This document shows positions 25,625 to 35,243 of a stretch of 64,000 bases of DNA, piece after piece. The stretch's first letter is position 1. Each line of letters opens with the position of its first letter. The stretch lies in assembly GCA_020060215.1 (NCBI GenBank), contig JAGVAP010000127.1, forward strand, positions 1-64,000. Direction: 5' to 3'. The position numbers and the translations under genes were made by a program. The notes below the pieces were generated by a model, which worked only from the letters and a program-made list of their open reading frames with translations, searched no databases and was not told where the DNA came from. Source of the DNA: Deltaproteobacteria bacterium. GTDB taxonomy: Bacteria > Desulfobacterota > DSM-4660 > Desulfatiglandales > HGW-15.

Positions 25625-26800
25625 ATGAAATGGAGATCCATAGGCAAACTGGTCCTGGCCCACACGGCCACGGATATCAATCAGGGGGCCATCCCGGTTC
25701 TTCTCCCGTTCCTCATCGCCCGATATCAAATCAACTATGCCGCTGCGGCAACGGTGGTCTTCGCCGCCAACATCATCTCCATCGTGGCTCAGCCGGTTTT
25801 CGGATACCTTGCCGACCGGCGAGCGAGGCCCTGGCTGATTCCCGTGGCCATGCTCTGCGCAGGGGTGAGCATTTCCCTGATCGGTGTGGTCCCGAGCTTC
25901 CCCCTTGGGGTGTTGGTGGTTGCAGTCAGCGGCATCGGCGTCGCGGCCTTTCACCCCGAAGGGGCCCGGCTCATCCACTATCTGGCCGAGGGCAGACGCG
26001 CAACGGCCATGAGTTTTTTCGGTGTCGGGGGGCAGATGGGGTTCGCCATAGGCCCTCTGATCGGTACGGCGGCCATGCTCCTCTGGGGCTTGGGGGGCAG
26101 CCTGATTTTCGTCGCGCCGACCGCCCTCATGGCGGCCGTCGTCCTCTACAGCCTGCCGTCGTTTTCCGGGGTAGGCCGGGCACAGGGGACCGGCCTCAAG
26201 GGCCGGAGCGGACCGGCCGGGGAAGATGCCTGGATCCCCTTCTCCATCCTCTCGTTCGTTCTGCTCACGCGATCCATCCTCTTCCACGGGCTGAGCACCT
26301 TCCTCCCCCTTTTCTGGATCCACGTGCTCCAGAAGTCCGAGGCGGCGGGCGGGACTGCGCTGACCGTTCTTATGGCCGCGAGCATCGGGGGGAATCTGCT
26401 GGGCGGCAGGATGGGGGACCGATTCGGGTACCTCCGGGTGGCGTTTGTCGGATTCTTTTTCCTCATGATCCTGCTTCCCCTGTTCGCCTGGGTCGCAGAT
26501 GCCGGCCGGGCGCTCCTCCTGTTGATCCCCCTGGGAGTGGCCCTTTCCATCCCCACTTCACCCCTGGTGGTTCTCGGACAGGGTTACCTTCCCAACCGCA
26601 TCGGGTTGGCATCGGGAATGACCCTGGGACTCGGTTTTTCGTTCGGGGGAGTCATGATGCCGGTCCTGGGCTGGATTGCGGACCGGCACGGGCTGCATGC
26701 CGCCTTCTGGGCCATGGCCTGCCTGCCGTTCGTATGCACGGCGTTCGCTCTGGTCCTGACCGCTCTGCAGCGGCCCGCCCCGAGACCGGCCAAGGCCTAG
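25625..26800 (+). CDS. MFS transporter, fosmidomycin-resistance (Fsr)-like
   Basis: 391 residues, 12 membrane helices. The start LVLAHTATDINQGAIPVLLP and the block GIGVAAFHPEGARLIHYLAE are Fsr-family hallmarks. QPVFGYLADRR is the MFS loop-2/3 motif. These carriers export drugs or small acids. It sits 47 bases after asmA, possibly in the same transcript. Confidence 0.85.
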   Translation: MKWRSIGKLVLAHTATDINQGAIPVLLPFLIARYQINYAAAATVVFAANIISIVAQPVFGYLADRRARPWLIPVAMLCAGVSISLIGVVPSFPLGVLVVAVSGIGVAAFHPEGARLIHYLAEGRRATAMSFFGVGGQMGFAIGPLIGTAAMLLWGLGGSLIFVAPTALMAAVVLYSLPSFSGVGRAQGTGLKGRSGPAGEDAWIPFSILSFVLLTRSILFHGLSTFLPLFWIHVLQKSEAAGGTALTVLMAASIGGNLLGGRMGDRFGYLRVAFVGFFFLMILLPLFAWVADAGRALLLLIPLGVALSIPTSPLVVLGQGYLPNRIGLASGMTLGLGFSFGGVMMPVLGWIADRHGLHAAFWAMACLPFVCTAFALVLTALQRPAPRPAKA

Positions 26801-26896
26801 TCGGGTTGGTCAGAGTCCGACCTCCAAGGGGGCGGCTTTGGATCACCCTGGAGGGGAGGGAGTCCCGGGCGGACAAGCCGGGAACTGGCCAAAATC

Positions 26897-27008
26897 TGGA
26901 ATGATGGAATGGTGGAATAATGGAACAATAAGGTTTCAAAGCAAGAAGAGCCATCAGCGGCGTTCCATTTTCAGGCTTTGATTGTTCCTCCCCTGTTCCA
27001 TCATTCCA
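26897..27008. repeat. Inverted TGGAATGATGGAA repeat pair upstream of the small lipoprotein
   Basis: The 13-mer TGGAATGATGGAA (26897-26909) followed by variants (TGGAATGG, TGGAATAATGGAAC) is answered by its exact reverse complement at 26996-27008. The pair could fold a long hairpin just before the lipoprotein gene. The same 13-mer recurs at 27287-27299 on the other side. Confidence 0.55.
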
Positions 27009-27030
27009 TCGTTTGAAGGAGGAGTCCGCC

Positions 27031-27264
27031 ATGAAACGACTCATTTCAGTGGTCTGCATTGCCGGTCTTCTCGCCATCTCAGGATGCTCCGGGAAAAAGG
27101 CCGAGGAGACCTTCGAGACCGCACAGTTCGAGGAGCTGCAGAAGAACTTTGCCCACGCCAGGCAGCTCTACAGGGAGATCATAGAGAAGTATCCCGAGAG
27201 CGAGTATGCGACAAGGGCCGCCGAGAGGTTGAAGGAACTGGAGAGCAAGAAACCGGGCCCATAG
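27031..27264 (+). CDS. Small TPR-like lipoprotein
   Basis: 77 residues from ATG 27031 (AAGGAGGAG upstream). Lipoprotein signal with lipobox LLAISGC, then one helical hairpin resembling a tetratricopeptide unit (ARQLYREIIEKYPESEYATRAAERLKEL), as in BamD/YbgF-type outer membrane partners. Only one repeat is present, so it probably packs against another protein. Flanked on both sides by the TGGAATGATGGAA repeat. Confidence 0.7.
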   Translation: MKRLISVVCIAGLLAISGCSGKKAEETFETAQFEELQKNFAHARQLYREIIEKYPESEYATRAAERLKELESKKPGP

Positions 27265-27286
27265 AGAACACGGGATACCGGAATCC

Positions 27287-27391
27287 TGGAATGATGGAAC
27301 AGTGGAATATGGGGGGGAAGAACCAGGGGGATATTCTACCCAAATCGTCTTGTCCCTTAGGACCCATCATTCCACCAGTCCATGATTCCAG
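27287..27391. repeat. Second TGGAATGATGGAA repeat cluster, downstream side
   Basis: TGGAATGATGGAACAGTGGAA begins at 27287, and a partial inverted copy (ATCATTCCACC, then GATTCCAG) lies at 27366-27391. Together with the upstream pair this brackets the lipoprotein gene with related hairpins. Confidence 0.5.
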
Positions 27392-27463
27392 TCTTCCCGC
27401 AGCTCCCTCTCCCTTGGTCCAAGGCCCGGGCCCCGCGCCATGCCGTGCAGACCGCAGGCCCGG

Positions 27464-27931
27464 TCACTTCTTCTGATACAGCCCCACCAGTTCCGCCTTC
27501 GAGAGGACGTGCCCCTCCATGGCCTGCTCCAGCTTTGCCTTGGTCGGCTGCTTCAGGTCCGGCAGAGTCGTGTCCAAGGCGTAGAGCTTGTGGAAGTAGC
27601 GATGCTTGCCTGCAGGAGGGCAGGGGCCGCCGTAGCCGGTCCTCTTCCAGTCGTTGAGACCCTGCATTGTCCGGCCGGGAAGATCCTTCTCTTCGACCTT
27701 CTCGGGCAGGGAACGGGCCGATCCGGGGATGTTGTAAAGCACCCAGTGGACCCAGGTCATCTTTGGATTGGCCGGGTCCGGCGCATCGGGATCGTCGACG
27801 ATCAAGGCAAAGCTCTTTGTACCCTCCGGCGCTTCATTCCATGAGAGCGCAGGGGAGACATCTTCGCCTTCGCACGTATACTTCCGGGGGATGTCTCCCT
27901 GGTGCCGGAAATGCGGGGATGTCAATTTCAT
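27464..27931 (-). CDS. YbhB/YbcL family PEBP (Raf-kinase-inhibitor-like) protein
   Basis: 155 residues. The start HFRHQGDIPRKYTCEGEDVSPALSW, the ligand-site segment DPDAPDPANPKMTWVHWVLYNIPG and GYGGPCPPAGKHRYFHKLYAL are the conserved phosphatidylethanolamine-binding-protein motifs. Cytosolic, no signal peptide. The bacterial role is not established. Confidence 0.93.
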   Translation of the reverse strand: MKLTSPHFRHQGDIPRKYTCEGEDVSPALSWNEAPEGTKSFALIVDDPDAPDPANPKMTWVHWVLYNIPGSARSLPEKVEEKDLPGRTMQGLNDWKRTGYGGPCPPAGKHRYFHKLYALDTTLPDLKQPTKAKLEQAMEGHVLSKAELVGLYQKK

Positions 27932-27950
27932 GGGTGCCTACTCCGAGTCC

Positions 27951-28163
27951 TCACGCCGGCCGGGACCCGTTGTGGGTGATCGTTCTGAACCGAAGCAGGA
28001 CGATGATCGCCGATATGCCTACCAGGATGTAAACGAGCCTGCTCAGTACACTCATGTCCCCGAAAATCGCGGATACGAGATTAAACGAGAAAAGTCCCAC
28101 CAGCAGCCAGTTCAATCCGCCGATGATCACCAGAATGGCGGAGATGATGATAATGGTCTTCAT
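27951..28163 (-). CDS. DUF378 small membrane protein
   Basis: 70 residues from ATG 28163 (GGAGG five bases upstream); the open frame continues further upstream in low-quality sequence. Two helices (IIIISAILVIIGGLNWLLVGLF and LSRLVYILVGISAIIVLL) with the GGLNWLLVG motif define DUF378/YuzA. Function unknown. Just upstream of the PEBP gene on the same strand. Confidence 0.85.
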   Translation of the reverse strand: MKTIIIISAILVIIGGLNWLLVGLFSFNLVSAIFGDMSVLSRLVYILVGISAIIVLLRFRTITHNGSRPA

Positions 28164-28429
28164 AAGGCCTCCGTGTCGTTTTCGTTTTGGATCAGCCCCC
28201 CACCCCCGGTGGAGCAAGCGCGGCTCCGGCCGCAAGATGCCGGAGGCCGGTGTCCAGGACGTGTCCTGACGGTTCAAGATAAGGGGGATCGGAAGCAGAT
28301 GCTATGGGGAGGGATGCGTAATCGGCGCCTTCGCCGCTCGCATTCCTACCCGAAAGTCGAGGGTTTTCGGGGCCTGCTGCGCGAAGAGCCGGGCAAAGGG
28401 CCGGGGCCGTGCCTGGTGGTCGGGAAGTC

Positions 28430-29056
28430 TCAGCCGAGAAATGATGTGTCGTTCCGGACGCTAAGACTCCACGAGCCCTCCCGGTAATCGATCCGGGAAA
28501 GAGATGCCGGATCAGCGCTCGGATCAAAGTGTTGCCTCTTCAGAAGCCTCGCGGTGACTCCCTCGAAGGTGGCCCCGTGCCCCACGATGAGAATGTCATC
28601 GTCCGTCTGCTCGAGCACGAGCTCGATGGTGCGGCCAAATCGTTGTATCGATTGCTCCCAGGATTCCGGGAACGCGGGCTCCACCAGACCTTGGTAGTGC
28701 TCATCGACGGCAGGGAACCGCTTCTTGAGTGTCCTGCGAGAGATCGTTTTCGGCCGATACCGGAACCATGCATGGTTCAACCATTCCCCGAACCCGGGTT
28801 CGATGCGAATGGAAAGCCCCAGGGCCTCGGCGCAGAACCGGGCCGTCTGGACGGTTCGAAGGTACGGGGAGCTGTAGAGGTACGATATTCGCTCTTTCGC
28901 CACCCGTCGCCCCAGTCGGCGCGCCTCGCGCATCCCTGTGGCGCTGAGCCCCGGATCATAGGGGTTTTCCGCCAAACGCGCCCACTCGGGGTTTTCCGTG
29001 TCCTCGCGCGTGCCGTGACGCGCGAGGAACACGGTACGATATTCCGTCAGGTCCAC
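28430..29056 (-). CDS. Histidine phosphatase (phosphoglycerate-mutase-like) family protein
   Basis: 208 residues. The catalytic FLARHGTRED motif is at about residues 10-19, YLYSSPYLRTVQTA supplies the second Arg, and VGHGATFEGV the second His. A middle region (WFRYRPKTISRRTLKKRFP) resembles the fungal/eukaryotic UBASH3/TFIIIC-type branch. Substrate unknown. Single gene; a 300-base gap precedes it on the 5' side. Confidence 0.85.
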   Translation of the reverse strand: MDLTEYRTVFLARHGTREDTENPEWARLAENPYDPGLSATGMREARRLGRRVAKERISYLYSSPYLRTVQTARFCAEALGLSIRIEPGFGEWLNHAWFRYRPKTISRRTLKKRFPAVDEHYQGLVEPAFPESWEQSIQRFGRTIELVLEQTDDDILIVGHGATFEGVTARLLKRQHFDPSADPASLSRIDYREGSWSLSVRNDTSFLG

Positions 29057-29449
29057 GATCCGGCTTCCTTCTGCAAGGAGGATTTTTCCTAGCGCTTTAT
29101 TTCTACGAAAGAGGAAGATCGAACGGAATGAACGGCCGCCCTTATCTTGATCCTCCCAGGCGGCGTAAAAGGGTGTGCCCGAACTCCTACTTGTGACTCG
29201 AACTCCCTGCCACGAACAGGGGGAAAGGAACGCACCCGTTCTGAAGAGGTTTCATTTCCAGCGTCAGATCATTCCAAAACCGGGCGGTTTAAGAGTCCGA
29301 AACCTCATAAATACGTCTCTTTGCCAATTTCCCCGTACCATGTGCGATACTATCTTCCAGCCAGTGATTACGCGTCTATGGCTGTGATCTATCATTACGG
29401 TTGCCGGAAATTGGAAGAACCAAGTAGAAAAAGATCGGAATGGGTAAAA
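29057..29449. other. Divergent intergenic region before the GNAT gene
   Basis: Roughly 390 bases. An open plus-strand frame runs through it to 29147 but lacks protein-like character until about 29,378-29,450. Sequence from 29,260 to 29,430 is AT-rich and probably holds the promoter. Confidence 0.4.
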
Positions 29450-30106
29450 ATGTGGGGCATTTTCTGCCGGTGGATCGCTTCAGAAATGTACTCCTATGGA
29501 CTGCGCCGCGACCTGAGCCTCCCCACCACACCTCCTGCAGCAGAGATACCCGTTCACATACGGCCGATGCGGTTGAACGATCTCCCTTTTCTGCTATACC
29601 CCTGGCAGCGCCAACCGTCCAACAAGATGCCCACGGACCCGAGGAGGCTGATCGAGGCGGGGTTAAGCCATGCCTATGTGGCCGCAACCCGTTCCGACAT
29701 CCCCTGCTACATGCAGTGGTTGATCGTGCCGAGCGAGAACGAGAAGATCCAGGACGTCTCGGGGGGGGCGCTCCCCTGGCTTGGATCCGACGAAATCCTG
29801 CTCGAACAAGGTTTCACCCTGGAGCCGTTTCGCGGGCTCGGCGTCATGCAGTTCGCGATGTCGCGGATTGCCGAGACCGGGCTGGAGTATGGGGCGAGAT
29901 GGGCGCTCACCTTCATGGACCAGGGGAATGTCGACGGACTGAGAGAATGCCAGGCTGCAGGTTTCAGGCCTTATCTGATCCGGCGGGAGCGCTGGAGACT
30001 GTTCCGGCGGCGGATCTCCTTTCACCTCCTTCCACGCGGCACCCCCTTTCCCTTCGATGAAAAGGAGGGGACCGCTGCGACGGACAGGCTGCCTGTGGCG
30101 GGTTGA
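29450..30106 (+). CDS. GNAT-like acetyltransferase
   Basis: 218 residues from ATG 29450; ATG 29378 in the same frame is an alternative and neither has a strong ribosome binding site. The C-terminal half holds a GNAT core: LEQGFTLEPFRGLGVMQFAM (acetyl-CoA loop, variant of RxxGxG/A) and NVDGLRECQAAGFRPYLI (the usual N..S...ke.aGF strand and helix). The N-terminal half is unlike common GNAT proteins. Acyl acceptor unknown. Confidence 0.6.
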   Translation: MWGIFCRWIASEMYSYGLRRDLSLPTTPPAAEIPVHIRPMRLNDLPFLLYPWQRQPSNKMPTDPRRLIEAGLSHAYVAATRSDIPCYMQWLIVPSENEKIQDVSGGALPWLGSDEILLEQGFTLEPFRGLGVMQFAMSRIAETGLEYGARWALTFMDQGNVDGLRECQAAGFRPYLIRRERWRLFRRRISFHLLPRGTPFPFDEKEGTAATDRLPVAG

Positions 30107-30237
30107 AGGAGCGTGGGCGTGATCGCTCGAAACTTGAAAGATTGAGGTCCGAAATTCGAAAATCACGATCTTCGGATCTGACCATTAGGCCATGATCCTG
30201 TTGATCCTGTCCGCCCTGTCAAGAGAACTCTTCCAAC

Positions 30238-32814
30238 CTACTGCGGCAGTGTCACGGTGAAACGGCTGCCCCGGCCCTCGCCCATGCTCTCGGCCCGGAG
30301 CCGCCCTCCGTGCAGCTCCACCAGTCGCCTCGAAAGGGCGAGCCCGAGACCTGTCCCCTGGTAGCGCCTTGAGGCCGAGCTTTCCACCTGTTCGAAGCTG
30401 TTGAAGATCCGCTCCAGATCCTCCTCCCGGATGCCGATCCCCGTGTCGGAGACAGAGACCTCCAGGCTCGGACCTCCGTGGTTCTCGATCCCGTTTGACC
30501 TGCTGCAGGCGTTGACCCGGATCATACCGCCCTCGGGGGTGAATTTGACTGCGTTCGCCAGGAGGTTGTAGAGCACCTGCCTGAACTTGCGCGGGTCGAC
30601 CATCACCCTTTCCGGAGCCCCCTCCATCACCAGATCCATCCTCAGGTTCTTCTTGAGGCTCTTCTCCCTGATCATGGTGAAGCTGCCTTCCAGCAAGGGA
30701 GCCAGCTCCACCTCCTCGGGTTCGAGGGTCATTTTGCCGGCTTCGACCTTGGAGAGATCCAGGATGTCGTTGATGAGATCGAGCAGGTGGCGGCTGCTGA
30801 CGAGGACGTCGTTGAGGTGTTCGATCTGGATCCCGTTCAAGGGCCCGAAACGGCGGTCGGCCATCATCTCTGTGAAGCCGATGATGTGATTGAGCGGCGT
30901 CCTCAACTCGTGAGACATGTTGGCCAGAAATTCGCTCTTGGCGCGGTTGGCATTCTCCGCTGCCAGCTTGGCCTGCTGGGCCTCCTGACGGCGCCTGCGC
31001 TCGGTGATGTCCCGGTTTACCCCCAGGATCTGCACGGGTTTTCCCTTTTCGTCGCGCAGAAAAGAGGCGGTCACCTCCACCCAGGTGGTTGAGCCGTTCT
31101 TGCAGAACTGCTCGAGCTCCATGGTGATGGAGCCGCCGGGGTCCGTACCGGCCTGCCTCTCCTGCCTGATCGTATCTCTCAGCGCACGGGCAGCCCGTTC
31201 CAGTGATTCGGGCGTCAGCATCTGCTCGAGGGTCTTTTTCACCTGTTCTTCCGGGGTAAAGCCGAGGATCAGCTCCACGGAGGGGCTGACGTAGGTGAAC
31301 CGGAGCGTCTCGATATCCATGGTCCAGACGATGTCCTTCATGTTCTCGGCCAGCAGACGATACTGTCGTTCGCTCGTCTGGAGAGCCCTCTGCGCCTCCT
31401 CCCGTTCCGCGATCTGGCGCTGGAGTTCCGCAGTCTGTGACTCGAGTCGATCCTTGAGGTTGGCGATGTTCTGGAACATGATCGAATTGGAGACGGCTAT
31501 GCTGCAGCCGAGGGCAAGGGCCTGGAGGTACGAACGCTCCTCCGGCGAGAGGGGAGCGTCCTTCTCTCTCTGGGAAAGGAGGAGGAGCGCAGGCATATGG
31601 CCTTCCCGGGCGAACGGAATCACCACATCGGCTCCGGTGACGTGAAACAGTGTTTCCAGTTCTGCAGCCGTCTCCGATCCTTCGGGCCATTCCTCCGGCC
31701 GGCAGCGCTCCAGTACCTTTCCCACTTGAGCCATTTCGGGGTGGTGTTCCGTCTTCGGCAGCGGCAAGATGCCGAGTCCGGTGGCCGAGAAACCGCGGTC
31801 GGGGGTCCGCATGGCGACCGTGGCACGTCTGTACCCGAGGGTCTGCTGCACCTCCTCCGAGATGGCCTTCCGGAGGTCTCGGAGGTGATGGAGCAGCATC
31901 ATCCGGTCCATGAACCTCAGGCGGCGGCTGTTCAGGAAATGGCGTTCCGGGTGAAAGGTGCGGTCGATCAGGGGCCCGGCCTTGCGGAGGAGCACGAGAC
32001 AGAGATAGAACCACAGGAGGAGAAGACCGAACTGCGGCAGCGGCATGAGCTCCCCGAAATAGGGTCTCACGAGGGCGAAGAGGAGGTAGTTGGGCAGCGC
32101 AAAGAGGGCCGCGGGGATTAGCCAGGCCGCGCCTACCCGGCCGGTGGTATCGATGTCGAGCAGGCGATAACGTCGGACGCCGAAGGCCAGGACGGCCAGG
32201 GGGACAAAGCCGAAGTTGCCGGCGGGATAGAAGTCGATCCCGTTGATGGCCGGGACGTTCAGGAGGGTCAGCACGGCCATCAGCCCGAAGGAGATGAGGA
32301 TGAAGATGCGCTGGAGACGCAGCCGCGGCTGGGGCTCGCTTCGGATGGAGCTCAGGAAGATGGCGATGAAGTAGATGGTCGCGATCAGGGAGTAGAGGCC
32401 GAAGATGAAGAAAGCGGGACCGCCCCGAGCGATGGAACCCCACCCGAACCGGTGAAGGCCGGTAAAGTACCACGGGGTGGAGACGGTAAACGCCAGCAGG
32501 AAGCTGATCAGCAGGGCCGCCCTGGTCAGGTAGGGGCGCTTCAGTCCCAGCACGTGGTGAAAGAACATCAGGTTGACGGCGGGCAGGAACACATATGCGG
32601 CATGGATGAAACGCTCCACGGCCAGGATCTGAGATTCGTCCGCCAGCAGGTGATGAGCGATGAAGGCGGGCGAGAGCATGACCCACCAGATGCATACCAG
32701 TGCGAACAGCCTGTTCGTCGTCCTGTGCGGAGAGTGAGAGACCGCCGAGATCGAGAGCGAAAGCCCCACGGCCAGGGAAAGGACCGGGGGCAGGAGTGCG
32801 AATATCGATGACAT
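30238..32814 (-). CDS. Membrane sensor histidine kinase (7TM - GAF-like - PAS - HisKA - HATPase)
   Basis: 858 residues. About seven or eight N-terminal helices (1-290) belong to the histidine-kinase 7TM sensor type. A GAF-like region (about 325-450), a PAS domain (YRLLAENMKDIVWTMD, about 475-600) and the phospho-acceptor SHELRTPLNHIIGF (His about 635) follow. The ATP-binding boxes are NLLANAVKFTPEGG, SDTGIGI and GTGLGLALSRRL. No receiver domain is attached, so it must signal to a separate regulator. A longer alternative-frame ORF covers the same DNA but is spurious. Confidence 0.92.
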   Translation of the reverse strand: MSSIFALLPPVLSLAVGLSLSISAVSHSPHRTTNRLFALVCIWWVMLSPAFIAHHLLADESQILAVERFIHAAYVFLPAVNLMFFHHVLGLKRPYLTRAALLISFLLAFTVSTPWYFTGLHRFGWGSIARGGPAFFIFGLYSLIATIYFIAIFLSSIRSEPQPRLRLQRIFILISFGLMAVLTLLNVPAINGIDFYPAGNFGFVPLAVLAFGVRRYRLLDIDTTGRVGAAWLIPAALFALPNYLLFALVRPYFGELMPLPQFGLLLLWFYLCLVLLRKAGPLIDRTFHPERHFLNSRRLRFMDRMMLLHHLRDLRKAISEEVQQTLGYRRATVAMRTPDRGFSATGLGILPLPKTEHHPEMAQVGKVLERCRPEEWPEGSETAAELETLFHVTGADVVIPFAREGHMPALLLLSQREKDAPLSPEERSYLQALALGCSIAVSNSIMFQNIANLKDRLESQTAELQRQIAEREEAQRALQTSERQYRLLAENMKDIVWTMDIETLRFTYVSPSVELILGFTPEEQVKKTLEQMLTPESLERAARALRDTIRQERQAGTDPGGSITMELEQFCKNGSTTWVEVTASFLRDEKGKPVQILGVNRDITERRRRQEAQQAKLAAENANRAKSEFLANMSHELRTPLNHIIGFTEMMADRRFGPLNGIQIEHLNDVLVSSRHLLDLINDILDLSKVEAGKMTLEPEEVELAPLLEGSFTMIREKSLKKNLRMDLVMEGAPERVMVDPRKFRQVLYNLLANAVKFTPEGGMIRVNACSRSNGIENHGGPSLEVSVSDTGIGIREEDLERIFNSFEQVESSASRRYQGTGLGLALSRRLVELHGGRLRAESMGEGRGSRFTVTLPQ

Positions 32815-32999
32815 CCATCCCTCTCAGAGCGAGACATTCTATCCGGGTACTCATGGATGTCATCGGCATTTGGGGGGAATTCCTTTACGACCTCCCTTCA
32901 CCTTGATGGAGGAACCGGAGATGTCGTATACTCCGCCTCCGGAGACCGTTTGGAGGTTCACGAGACCGAAGAAAAACCTACTTTTAATGGAGGTTCAGA

Positions 33000-34862
33000 A
33001 TGAGCAGGAGTCTATATTGTCGCCGGAAGGAATCGTCCGTCTCTTCGCCGTTCTTGTGGACGCTGGCCGCTTGCCTTCTGCTTCTGCCTGCAATCTCGCA
33101 GGCCATCGAGCATCCCACCAGCAACCCCTACGAGACGCGGCCGAGCCCGGACGGGTTTCTTCCTTACCAGATCGTCCCCATTCCCGAGGGTCTGGTCATC
33201 GAAAAGGATGTCATGGTCGGCATGCCGGACGGGATCAGGCTGGCGTGCAATGTGGTCCGTCCGGAAAAACCCGGGAAATACCCGGTGATCCTGTCGGTCA
33301 CGCCCTATGGGAAGGATCACACTCCGCCGGTCTACAATGCGGACGGATCGCCCAGGCCCGGCGCATATCCTCCCTTCGTGCTGAGGGTCCATTCCCATGG
33401 CGCCGATCTCGGCCACATGAAAATATCCGTGCTCACATCCTGGGAAGCCCCTGATCCGGCGTTCTGGGCCCCCTTGGGCTATGTGGTCGTGATCGCGGAC
33501 CAGAGGGGCAGTTTCAAGTCCGAGGGGAAGCCCGTGAATCCGTTCCAGGGAGCGGACGACATCCATCATCTGATCGAATGGGCCGGGACCCAGGAGTGGA
33601 GCAATGGAAATGTGGGAATGATGGGCGTGTCCGCACTGGCGAGCAACCAGTACTACACGGCCGGCCGCCGACCTTTGTCCCCCCATCTCAAGGCGATCGT
33701 CCCGTGGGAAAGCCAGACGGATCGGTACAGAGACCTGACATTCTGGGGCGGAATCCCGGAGACGAATTTCTCCCGGAGCCTGGGTCCTTTCAAGGCGAGT
33801 GTGGCGAAGATGCCCCCGGCCCAGGCTGCCAAGGTCTGGGCCGCTGCCATGGATCCGGTCGGCAACCAGAAGATGCTGGAGGAAAACCCCAAGCTCGAGC
33901 TGATCACGATCCCCACGCTGCTGTGCGCAAGCTGGTCGGACAAGGGCCTTCATACGCGGGGCACCTTCGAGGCGTTCCGGAAGATTGCCTCCAAGGAGAA
34001 ATGGCTCTATACCCATGGCGGCAGCAAGTGGGATCGATTTTACAGCAAGGACGGGCTCGAGATTCAGAAGAAGTTCTTCGACCACTACCTGAAAGGTGAG
34101 GAAAACGGATGGAAGAATACCCCCAGGGTCCGGCTGGAGGTGCGCGAGACCAGGGACGAACACCAGGTGCGGATGGAAAGCGAGTTCCCCCTGGCCCGTA
34201 CGCAATACAAGAAGCTCTGGCTTGATGCAGAAAACGGCTCCCTGAACAGCCAGGCCTCCAAGAAAGAAAAGAAGGCCTCGTACCACTCGACTCAGGGCGG
34301 GGCCGCTTCCTTTGGCTTCACCTTCGATGAAGACACGGAGCTTACCGGGTATATGAAGGTGAGACTCTGGGTATCGGCCAAGAGCGCCGACGATATGGAT
34401 CTATTTGTGACGGTACGAAAATTCGCCGGGCCCTTTGACCCGGGGAGTGAGATCGGCAAGGCGATCGAAACGGTCGCGGGGGAAGGCCGCGTGGCGAGGG
34501 GCAACGAGATCTTCTTCCGCGGCATGAACGGGCATGCATACGATATGGCTGCCCGGGGACAGATGCGGGTTTCCCAGAGGGAGTTGGACGAGAAGCTTTC
34601 TACCCCTTACCAGCCGGTGCAGAAGTTCCAGGGCGAAAAGAAACTGAAGCCCGGTGAGATCGTGCCCGTGGAGATCGGTATCCTGCCCTCGAGCACGCTG
34701 TTCCGAAAGGGCGAGAGCCTGAGCCTGACGATCCAGGGCTACTGCCCGGTTCGGAACCCTCTGCTCTATTATGACTGGCTGATCAACAAGGGCGAGCACG
34801 TGATCCACAGCGGGGGCAAGTACGACTCGTACCTGCAGATCCCGGTGATCCCGAAGAGCTAG
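33000..34862 (+). CDS. CocE/NonD family hydrolase (X-Pro dipeptidyl-peptidase-like), exported
   Basis: 620 residues; GGAGG seven bases before ATG 33000. A signal peptide (SPFLWTLAACLLLLPAISQA) precedes the S15-like catalytic domain: VMVGMPDGIRLACNVVRP, VIADQRGSFKSEG and the nucleophile Ser in GMMGVSALASNQYY. The C-terminal jelly-roll domain starts near residue 385 (YKKLWLDAENGSL, later RGMNGHAYD). Relatives are cocaine esterase, cephalosporin acylases and glutaryl-7-ACA acylases. Periplasmic; substrate not readable. Confidence 0.88.
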   Translation: MSRSLYCRRKESSVSSPFLWTLAACLLLLPAISQAIEHPTSNPYETRPSPDGFLPYQIVPIPEGLVIEKDVMVGMPDGIRLACNVVRPEKPGKYPVILSVTPYGKDHTPPVYNADGSPRPGAYPPFVLRVHSHGADLGHMKISVLTSWEAPDPAFWAPLGYVVVIADQRGSFKSEGKPVNPFQGADDIHHLIEWAGTQEWSNGNVGMMGVSALASNQYYTAGRRPLSPHLKAIVPWESQTDRYRDLTFWGGIPETNFSRSLGPFKASVAKMPPAQAAKVWAAAMDPVGNQKMLEENPKLELITIPTLLCASWSDKGLHTRGTFEAFRKIASKEKWLYTHGGSKWDRFYSKDGLEIQKKFFDHYLKGEENGWKNTPRVRLEVRETRDEHQVRMESEFPLARTQYKKLWLDAENGSLNSQASKKEKKASYHSTQGGAASFGFTFDEDTELTGYMKVRLWVSAKSADDMDLFVTVRKFAGPFDPGSEIGKAIETVAGEGRVARGNEIFFRGMNGHAYDMAARGQMRVSQRELDEKLSTPYQPVQKFQGEKKLKPGEIVPVEIGILPSSTLFRKGESLSLTIQGYCPVRNPLLYYDWLINKGEHVIHSGGKYDSYLQIPVIPKS

Positions 34863-35243
34863 AGTCTTCTGGAGGTTTAAGGCTGGAGGTTTGAGGCAAA
34901 CGATCGGCTCCTGTTCCGATCACCATCTGGAGCGAACTCTGTTCGCGATTGCGCTTGGGAGTCGAAGGGATCGCAACCGGCCCGTCCGCCGCAGTTACAG
35001 CTGCTACGGCTGGAGGGGTTGCTCCAACAGATCTCTTGGGGAAAGGGACTCGTTTGTCCGTGAGGATCTCGTTTGCTCTTGGATCGCACACACGGACAAG
35101 CAGGGCTTGTCCATGGCACCGGTACCTAAGACAAGGATGCGTGAGAAGAGCACACCCGTAACCGGTGTGCGATGACAGAGGCGATCTGCTCAGGTCCTCC
35201 CCTTTTGTGTAAAGGGGAGACAGGGGGAGAAGGAGGTGGCAGT
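34863..35243. other. Intergenic with REP-like hairpin
   Basis: About 380 bases without a gene. At 34930-34955 the hairpin GCGAAC-TCT-GTTCGC, followed by GATTGCG, is similar in plan to the REP-like units at 43.8 and 48.9 kb. The last 15 bases hold AGGAGGTGG in front of a TTG start. Confidence 0.45.

Noticed and set aside
30185..32869. An 894-residue minus-strand ORF over the sensor kinase
   Set aside because: It is rich in Arg/Pro/Gly and lacks any domain; the 858-residue frame in the same DNA has full kinase motifs.
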